From Tetragonia tetragonoides (taxonomy: Eukaryota; Streptophyta; Magnoliopsida; Caryophyllales; Aizoaceae): 64,000 nt of DNA. The notes beneath the pieces are model-generated. The model had not been told where the DNA came from. It made no database searches and worked only from the letters and a program-made list of their open reading frames with translations. Below, in pieces: positions 56,200 through 64,000 of this stretch (positions are counted from its first letter, which is position 1; each line of letters starts with the position of its first letter). The position numbers and the translations under genes were made by a program. The stretch is taken from the NCBI GenBank assembly GCA_038025085.1, contig CM076152.1, forward strand, positions 31,933,501 through 31,997,500, given 5' to 3'.

Positions 56200-58399
56200 G
56201 GGATCTCCATTCTTTTGGGCTTATCTCAAAAATTAACTCATTAGATCCCATACCCCAAAAAAAAAAAACTCATTAGCATGACTAAATGGAAATTTTTTTA
56301 AAAAATGTGGCAAGTATAGAAGTTATGATAGTTAATAAAAAATGCAAATGGTCATCAAGTGATTGATCGAAATATGGTTGCGTATTCTATATCACTTGAT
56401 CAAGGATTTACAAAGCATATACCATATAACGCATGAGCAATAAGTGGGAGTACTGTGTTAATAATTATTAAGTTTTTCATTTAGTGGACACCAAAAGATC
56501 TCCATTTTTTACTTCGTATTAGTTGCCGTTTTTCAGACAATTAAAAAAAGATCTGTGAGGTGATATAGCTCCAAAGAGCTCGTTTAAGTGTACACATTCT
56601 ATGCTGTCAAAAAATGCCTAAAGATATTATGATTATGATTGATTGGCGCTCCATATGCTCATGTAAAATGCCAATGCATAAGATATATGACAAGGAACTT
56701 TTTTTATTGACCTAGATGGTGGCCAACCCACTTTAATGTGTCTATCTATCTCCTACTTTATTTGCTATTTTTTTTGTTGGTGCTACTTTAATTGCTATTT
56801 TTGAAAATAGAGGAGAGAGATAGATACAATAAAGTCTGGGTGACCAACTCAGTGGGTGGATGTATCATTCTCCATATGACAAAATGGGTCTTGTTTTAAA
56901 GTACGGTTCGCGCTCTTTTCATTGATGTAAGATATTTTAATTTTTTAAACATGAAATAAAAGTTATATTGCTTTTAATGTTTCATTATGTTCAATGATTT
57001 ACTGCCATAACTCTAATATTCTCTCTTTTCTAACTTCTATTTTTGATTTATTATTGTTATTTTTTTGAAAAAAAGGTCCGCTTAGGTGGACGCGTCCAAT
57101 GCTGTCAAAAAATGCCTCTAATATGCCCGTGTGTTACATGGACTGTGACTATGTAATAAAATTAATATAACTTGATTATTCATTTCATCGAAAAATTAAA
57201 TTGTAATTGTCATTCTTGAAAAAAAAATATTAGTAATATATAAATAAACATTAATATAATTCATTTAATATCATCAATGCCATATAATAAGATTTGTATG
57301 ACTTATAGCGGTCACTTTATATCATTTAAACTCTTATCAACAGTTTATCAATTAATTTTTAATTAACTCACCCCCATATGTTACCTGATCCAAACATGAG
57401 GTCAACATTTCAAAGTCTTTCTATACTTCTTTTTTTTCTTGGTCTAAGGGAGGCATGGAGGTCATCGATCCAAAATCTTTCTATACTTGATGTTAGTATG
57501 TCAGTGATATATGTTAATATCGAAATACCAATAACTTTCTAAAGATATTATCCTTCTTTTATGCTAAAATAGTTTAAATCTGTAGTATAAACATAACCAC
57601 TACTTAAGAGTTAAGCCTGACAATTGCCTTTCTTAGATCCAACTAAGCTTTAGAGACGGTGAAGTACGGTCTTGCATTGAAGCTGCGACATATTGCGGGT
57701 TGGTATATTAGCATTAGTGTGTATTTGTACACAAAGGAAGCGAAATTAATGTACACCACATGAGACCTTTATTTCCCATTTTGTTTAAGCTAACAAAGGA
57801 AGGTATTGTTTTATTCTAATATGTTGGACGAAATCGGTAAGAATATTGCACCAACTCCCATAGCAGTAAACAATCATATTTTGGAGATCTCATTATTAAA
57901 AGTTTGGCAACTAATTATATTTACCTTTATAAATATTCACTCATTTAGATAGACGCGTTCAATGCTATCAGAAAATAATTCATTTATTGTCACCAAAAAA
58001 ATGACTCTTTTATTTAGATTAGATTAAATTTCTGTAACTTTTTTTGTTTTGCATGGCAACTTTTTAGTTGTTTCAAACTAAATACTTGTTTAGGTGGACG
58101 CATCCTATGTTGTAAAAATACGTCCCTTTTATATATACGTTATTTTTCAAAATCAATAAAACATACTACAAATGAGTCTCATTTTAAAGGATATTTCGTA
58201 CTCTTTCCAATGGTGTAAGAAATTTAATTTTTTAAGCGGTGGAAGTAAAGTTATATGCTATTTAAAATTTAACGATCTACTCTTTAATGATTTAGGAAAG
58301 TACAACTTTAGTATATATTCTATACCAAAATCTATAAATCTATTTTATATTTAAAATTAAAATTATATTACAATGAAGAAAGTACAACTTTAGTATATA
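56200..58399 (-). mobile_element. Cluster of Helitron fragments
   Basis: The motif GGTGGACGCGTCCAATGCTG (57091-57110) and diverged copies near 56590, 57953 and 58093 are, on the minus strand, the 5'-subterminal region of one Helitron family (AGAGGCATTTT...CAGCATTGGACGCG). At 57118-57140 a family start directly abuts a 3'-end-like CATGTAACACACGGG. Internal similarity between 55935-56100, 56660-57060 and 58140-58320 supports several decayed copies. No gene seen. Confidence 0.5.
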
Positions 58400-59824
58400 C
58401 TAGTTTTATCTCCGTGCTTCGCACAGACTCTTGATTATCTCTCGAAAATGAAAATAACTTCCTAAATGATACCTCATGATTGTTTTATACTGCACAACTA
58501 ATTCTACATTTGATTATTTTAATATTTTTGGTATGAAATGTCGCTTTAAATCGATCTACATCAAAATTAGAATAAATGTAAAAAATATTTATTTATAAAC
58601 ATAATTTTAGCCTACATCAAAATTCTAAAAAGAAAAAAAAAAGATAAAGACTAATAAACCTTTATTCGAGTATACTAAGACTTTATTTTCTCAATTTATT
58701 ATTAGTCCAATTTAGTTTAATCCAATTCAGATAGTTAAATAGATCATGTAGGAAAGTACTACTTAAATAAATTTCATTTATGCTATACAATATTAAAGGT
58801 CAAGTTAAATACATATGTCATCAAATAGTTAAGGCCGATATTGCTAGAAGTGTCATTGATTGTTATTTAACCAGGTTGTGCACATGTAGCATCTACATGT
58901 AATCTTCACACGAACATTCCCTCTTAAGTGTCATCCTACATGTCATCACCGCCAGAAAATGACCCAACTTTTGTAAGACATATATCTCATTTTGAAGATT
59001 TTTTCAAATCCAATCCATTGAATCAAGATTTATAATTTTTTGACTTGCATAACAAAAGTTTTTTTTTTTTTTTTTTTGTAATATAAAAAAGCTAATAAAT
59101 ATGTAATAAAGCCAATGATAAGGTATTAATGAGTGACACTTTGATGGTGAGTTGTTAGGCTATGTGGCAAGCTTTGCTTACGTGACGCTTAAGGGTCATT
59201 ATCACACGAATTTACACCCCCTATGTGGCGTCCTACGTGTCGTGCCCACACGAATTGGACTCACTTTATACGTATACCGATGTGGCGCCTATGTGTCATC
59301 TTCACACGAATATATCCCTCCCATGTGGCGTCTCACATGTCATCGTCCCACGAAAAGAACCCAACTTTATAAGACATAGTAGATATGTATCTCATTTTGA
59401 AGTATTTTCCGAACCTGATCCAATGGAGAAAGAATTATAATTTTTAAAGTTGCGTAAAAAAAGTTATTTTATTTTATAATCTTAACAAAATGATAATAAA
59501 TATAATAGGTTGTATTTCTGAAGTCAAATAATGATTATTAATTAATGTTTGACACACTTGGATGGACGCTTAGGTGGAAGCATACGTGTCGTCACCACAC
59601 AAACTTGGCGCTTACGTGGCATCTTAGGTGTCATGCCCACATGATTTTAGGCACTTGCATGGCATCCTATGTGTCGTGGCCACACGAAATGAACTCACTT
59701 ATATATTTATATATATATTCTATACCAAAACCCATATACCTATTTTTTATTTAAAATTAAAATCACAACGGCTCGCTTAGGTGAACGTTTTCAATGCTGT
59801 CAGAAAATGCCTCTAATATATAGA
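58400..59824 (-). mobile_element. Complete non-autonomous Helitron
   Basis: On the minus strand it starts TCTATATATTAGAGGC (59824) preceded by A, and ends with a GTGC-GAA-GCAC hairpin, then GGAGATAAAACTAG (58400) followed by T. This is insertion between A and T with 5' TC and 3' CTAG, exactly the Helitron rule; 1,425 bp. There is no Rep/helicase gene. The interior carries about six imperfect 40-60 bp repeats built around ACGTGTCGTGCCCACACGAA (58860-59400 and 59560-59700), plus a repeated TATCTCATTTTGAAG block. Confidence 0.82.
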
Positions 59825-60147
59825 TATTATGATTATTTTACAACACGTTATCAGCACCAGTCTCTAACCTATATTGGTGACTTGCCGCAGAGACAATACT
59901 ATGGTGCATCAATTTTGGTTCTCTAGCTCAAAGCATCTTGCGTTTTTCTTTTTATTATTATACTTCTATTTAGCTTCCTTGCTTGAAATTTTGTGAGTGT
60001 TGCGTTACTTCTAATGTGTGATGCTCAATCTCTTTCCTTTGTTAGTCCTATTTTGGTGATTGATTTTATATGATGCACTAACAAGAGCAAAATTCTTGAT
60101 ACCACTTAAGGTGAATTTAAGTAAGATTAAGGTGAATCAAACAGAAG
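59825..60147 (+). other. Copia LTR-junction-like sequence and MITE scrap
   Basis: CAACACGTTATCAGCACCAG (59841-59860) looks like the LTR end and primer-binding region of a copia family. Positions 60108-60145 (TTTAAGTAAGATTAAGGTGA...) are a scrap of the right end of the MITE family seen at 3986. Confidence 0.45.
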
Positions 60148-60400
60148 GTGCGTTTGTTAGAGCTTACTCGGTCAGTTCAGTTCAGTTCAGGTGTCAGTTC
60201 AGTGATTTCAATTTCAGTTAAATGATGTTCACTTCAGTTCAGTGGTGCTGAGTTCAGAAACATATTTTTTGTCTCACATATCAAGTTATGTTTAATTCAA
60301 TTCAGTGGTGTCCAGTTCAGTTCAATGGTGTCCAGTTCAGTGATGTTGAATTCAGTTCAGTTCAGTTCAGTTCTGATAAGTTCAGCTCTAAAGAACGCAC
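60148..60400. mobile_element. Tourist-like MITE with (CAGTT)n
   Basis: Termini GGTGCGTTTGTTAG and the complement of GTGCGTTCTTTAGAG, with long TTCAG/CAGTT pentanucleotide arrays inside. Confidence 0.7.
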
Positions 60401-60639
60401 TCTTAGACTGTACTAGTAACCTTTTTGCTATTAATTCTGTCCACCTGTTGAGTATTGAGAAGTCATGGACTGTTAATAGTTTTCACTCGTTTGCTTGGTT
60501 ATTTGCCATTGAGGGCCAAGTGCGAAAACAATTTATGATCAAAGTCTATCCAGGTATCATCTTCGCAATTTTATTTTGTGAATATAATACAGTAGTGTCC
60601 CTTCAAGTCCAATATGGTATGGTATATTTCCAAATAATC

Positions 60640-60690
60640 CCATCTAATTTGGTATGTTCAAAGCGTAAGGATTAATTTGGGACGGAGGGA
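60640..60690. mobile_element. Stowaway terminus fragment
   Basis: AATTTGGGACGGAGGGA at the right edge matches the Stowaway family terminus; no left terminus found. Confidence 0.45.
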
Positions 60691-60744
60691 ATATTTATCA
60701 TCTATGCGCCACATTGTGTATTAGTAACTTCATCATTCCTTATA

Positions 60745-61371
60745 TTATTATCCAGCCACGTTTCTAGCATTTTTGAGGCCCTAGAGCGAGTAAAAAATGA
60801 TGGCCCCTATGTAAAGATGTCAAAAGTTGTCACGATCCGAAATTTCATCCCGACTCGTTTTTTCTGGGTCCCAACATAATTTTCTCAAACCGAAGCCGCT
60901 TACAATTCAGGAAAATAAACTAAAATATGGTTGGATTTGACCCAAAAATTAACCCGTAACCGACCTGATCTAAATCCGATATAACTCAACCCAAAATTTG
61001 TCACGTCGACCCGTTTACCAGGTCTACCAGTAGAGTATCAATAACCTATTTACTTGAACTAGGGTAGGTATATCGTGATAATGCATCCCATTTATGTGTT
61101 ATTTGTATTGCCTTAAAAAGCTATAAATAAGAATAGATAAATAAAAATTAAAAAAAAATGAGGCTCCCTATATTTGAACCTGGGTAAGGAAGGCAAAGGC
61201 AAGAGTCCCTCAAATTCACACAATGCCACTAAACCAGAACAAATTCTATGTTCTTCAATTGCAGCTTTTATTATATAATAAAACTCTTTTTTTAATTTTT
61301 GGGCCCCCTTCAACCATGGTCCTAGGCGGTCGCACCTGCGGCCTATGCCCAAAAACGGCCCTATTATTGCC
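60745..61371. mobile_element. hAT-like MITE
   Basis: Body 60753-61363 starts CAGCCACGTTTCTAGC and ends CCCAAAAACGGCCCTA, close to the common CAGGGCCGTTTCTGGC terminus. Flanks TTATTATC and TTATTGCC match at 6 of 8 positions, consistent with an aged 8-bp duplication. Confidence 0.6.
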
Positions 61372-61899
61372 CTATTACTTACTTTGATCAATGATTTTGG
61401 TAATTCCAGATTTGCTTTTAATTTTGTCTGGTACTGATGTACATGTGCAAGAATCGAATGGGCAAGATTTCATGGGTAATATTTAATGCATGCATCATAT
61501 GTATGTATCTTTATCATATCTATCTAATTGAACTTGATTGAATATACCATCAATTTAATATTATTAATGCGTCAGTTCATGTGCATAGCGAACTTGGATT
61601 TAATATTTTAGGAGTACAATGTTTTATTGTTCTATCATAGTTGGTTGAATTGATTTATTTAATTTATTATACATATGAGCATGATCATATAAAAAAAAAA
61701 TTATAAGTTTCTGGATCCCAACTTTAGTCGTTGTTGTATTGGTATGAGAGATTTAAACGAGTATATATGTTATGTGAAAACTATTTTAGTGTGAGGTTAT
61801 GCTCAGTAATTATTGAATAATAGTTTGCCCATGTGTGAGTCTTTATCAAGTTGTTATGTTTTTTATTGGTTAATAAAGCTTGATATATTCTTATTGGAA
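61372..61899. other. Unassigned AT-rich interval
   Basis: No gene supported; may be the 5' part of the decayed copia that follows. Confidence 0.35.
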
Positions 61900-64000
61900 T
61901 AGTTCTTCAAACTTAATTATCCAATTCACTTATCTTGAAGATAAGTTTAAAGAAAGCTCGTAAGTTGGGACAGTGAAGAATAATTATGAGCTAGTATAAA
62001 TTATGGTCTATAAGACTTGTTTATGACTTTACACCCTATGTATGAAAGATATTATTAATTGTGAAAGGGATATCTCCAATGAAACATCAGTTGGATGATG
62101 ACATAAGCATGACCAGAAGCTCATAATTATATTGATATATTGAATACATGAACCAGTAGTTCATGAAATTTTGATCAGAAGTCCCATAACAATGATTTTT
62201 CGGGTCATAATGATGAAACAATCCTTTGGCCTGAAGTTCAAAGTTGATATGGAAAACATATGTTCATGGAGATTGATATGAACAAATGAATTATTGTTAG
62301 TGATCCCAAATATCACAAAAGGGCTATCTCCAATTAAATAAATGATGAACTATTTGATGGTACAATTATCATGACCTGAATCTCATGAATATAGATTAAC
62401 ATCGTATCCACTTGAGTCAACAAGTTATATAACTTGGGGTCAGAAGTTCCCTAAAATTACAAGTTCAATTTGGATAGTACAATGATGAAACAAGTCTTTG
62501 GCCCGAAGTCCAAAGTTAAGTGGAAAAATGTGTACCACTATATAATTCTTGTTGGGACACTACTTTAATTGTATTTTGGAATATTCATTTTCTTCTACTG
62601 ATGTACGGAAATAGGGGAGACAATGTGATTCACACTCAAATATAAGATAGACAATGTCATATGCTTTGTACTATGACAATGGACTTGTACGTGTTATTCA
62701 AAGGGAATCTATCCAGAAGATAGAAATGTCCATTTATATGAACAAGTTGAGAACAAGCTCTAGAAGAATATGAACTATATCTCCCCTAAAAATGAGATGT
62801 CTTGCCATTAGAAAAGAGACATAAGTTATGTCATTGTCACATCATACATCTGGCCAGAATCACGTGTAAATGACTACGTCAAAGTTGATTATTATTGAGT
62901 AAAAAACTAACCAGAAGTTAGTTACGTGAAATATTTTGTTGATGTGACAGTTTAGGCCATGCGGGTATATGAAGACACCCGTTCCGAGAACCTGAAGTTT
63001 CTCTTTATTGAATATATGATAATGTGCTCATACTCTCTCGTGCATTTATTACTATGATGTTTAAAGGCAAGACTGAAAACGAGATGGAGTATATATATTT
63101 TTTCGAACAATAAATTAGTTTGATTCGAAAAGAGACAAGAGATATTGATAGCAACTTGAATAAATTGAGATTAAGTGGCCAGAAGATCACTTAAAAGATG
63201 AGTTGCATTGCATTATGCAAGTTCGTTATATAAAGTATCTTTTGAGCGTTTTTATCAATATTTGATCTATTGTATGGGGCAAATTATATGAGCACAAAGA
63301 TAACCAACTGCAAATTACATGTACTCCCCAGAATTATTATTCTCTACTAGAGAACTTATAAAGTGAAACTCATCAAAAGAATGTGAGAAAGTGGTGGATT
63401 TAAGTTGGATTTCAACATAATGAAATGCCTATTTAAAACTGTTCACTAGAGATAGTTTTTCCAACTTAGGGGGATAATAATAGAAAAAAGCGGAAGAAAA
63501 TAAAGACATACATCAAGTATGTATAATGTTGATCCCCGTCTGAACCAGAAGTTCAGGACATGATATGATTTTGAGGTTCATATATACGTATACATATATA
63601 CCAGCTTTATTTCAACCTCTATATGTTCAAGAATGAAACTCTATGATTTGTTATAAAGATACATGCTTTGAGCATTGAGATATTATCTTGCCAAATATAT
63701 TAGAATTGATAGACCTGAAGTGTAGTATATTGAGTTTTACTTTCATTCAAATTAAAGTAATTGAGATCGGTTCCTAATGAAAGTTTATTATATACAAAAA
63801 CGACAAGATAGTGCAGTTTGGTTGATACTCATGAAGAGTTGTGAAATATAAACAAGCTTTATAGCTTATAATACCCCCAAAGAGGTATGGATATCTGAAT
63901 CACATATAGATTGCCTATATGGAAAAGTAAAAGGTACCCAAAGAAGATATTCAGATATCATTTACCAGTACTGATGTATAAATGAAGTTGATCATGAGAT
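61900..64000 (+). mobile_element. Heavily decayed copia-type retrotransposon, runs off the window
   Basis: No long frame survives. A degenerate CCAGAAGTTCA motif recurs at least a dozen times between 62100 and 63720. At 63453-63475 TTTTCCAACTTAGGGGGATA (reading FSNLGGD-like) and near 63880-63935 fragments reading APPKRYGY and GKVKGTQRRY fit the pre-integrase and integrase surroundings of a copia pol. Together with the LTR-junction sequence at 59841 this suggests one old element on the plus strand. Confidence 0.45.

Noticed and set aside
56051..56251. Poly-isoleucine open frame
   Set aside because: It reads the TTA microsatellite on the minus strand.
59152..59754. Frames encoding similar Cys/His/Tyr-rich peptides (CGV...SHVIVP)
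   Set aside because: They are the Helitron internal repeats read in different frames, not a peptide family.

Overview
This is nuclear DNA of a flowering plant, most likely a eudicot. It is AT-rich by eye, its genes have GT-AG introns, it has long microsatellites, and it is crowded with plant transposons: Ty1/copia, Ty3/gypsy, L1-type LINEs, Helitrons, and Stowaway, Tourist/Harbinger, hAT and Mutator-type MITEs. The sequence alone does not identify the species. I saw no rRNA, tRNA or CRISPR array.

Three host loci can be supported. (1) An ankyrin-repeat gene with a C-terminal PGG/four-helix membrane domain lies at about 3.09-10.49 kb (+). Five phase-compatible exons give 588 sense-length codons, but exon 4 carries one in-frame TAA. 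(2) Two copies of a secreted FAD polyamine oxidase gene lie on the minus strand in direct order, at 21.9-32.6 kb (copy A) and 41.6-47.2 kb (copy B). Each has nine exons with matching sizes, except that exon 1 of B is one codon shorter. Copy A has an intact 517-codon frame but carries a 4.9 kb LINE in intron 1, a Stowaway MITE a few bases past a splice donor, another TIR element in intron 7 and a retroposed insertion in its upstream region. Copy B has clean exons but a GT-to-AT change at the exon 7 donor. The copies serve as filled-site and empty-site references for each other. (3) A decayed TPR-domain gene fragment (minus, about 37.2-37.97 kb) abuts a 5'-truncated copia element.

Layout: 0-3 kb holds repeats, a Tourist-like MITE with an (ATT)n core and LTR remnants. 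3-10.5 kb is the ankyrin locus. 10.52-16.80 kb is a complete non-autonomous gypsy element (two LTRs of about 935 bp, TSD CACTC, gag only, internal minisatellites). 17-21.1 kb is a run of TIR elements (one unassigned, one hAT, one foldback, one Stowaway, one Mutator type). 21.9-33.6 kb is polyamine oxidase copy A. 33.6-41.5 kb holds MITEs, a minisatellite element, the TPR relic and the copia. 41.5-47.7 kb is copy B. 47.9-48.9 kb is a probable Helitron. 49.5-55.8 kb is a second L1 LINE split by a solo LTR. 55.8-59.8 kb holds Helitron remnants and one complete Helitron. 59.8-64 kb holds MITEs and a heavily decayed copia.

The genes do not form a pathway with one another. The strongest story is the polyamine oxidase duplication and the transposon insertions that have accumulated differently in its two copies. 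I found no new defence system or new enzyme system. Exon coordinates were read by eye from splice consensus, reading phase and comparison of the two copies.
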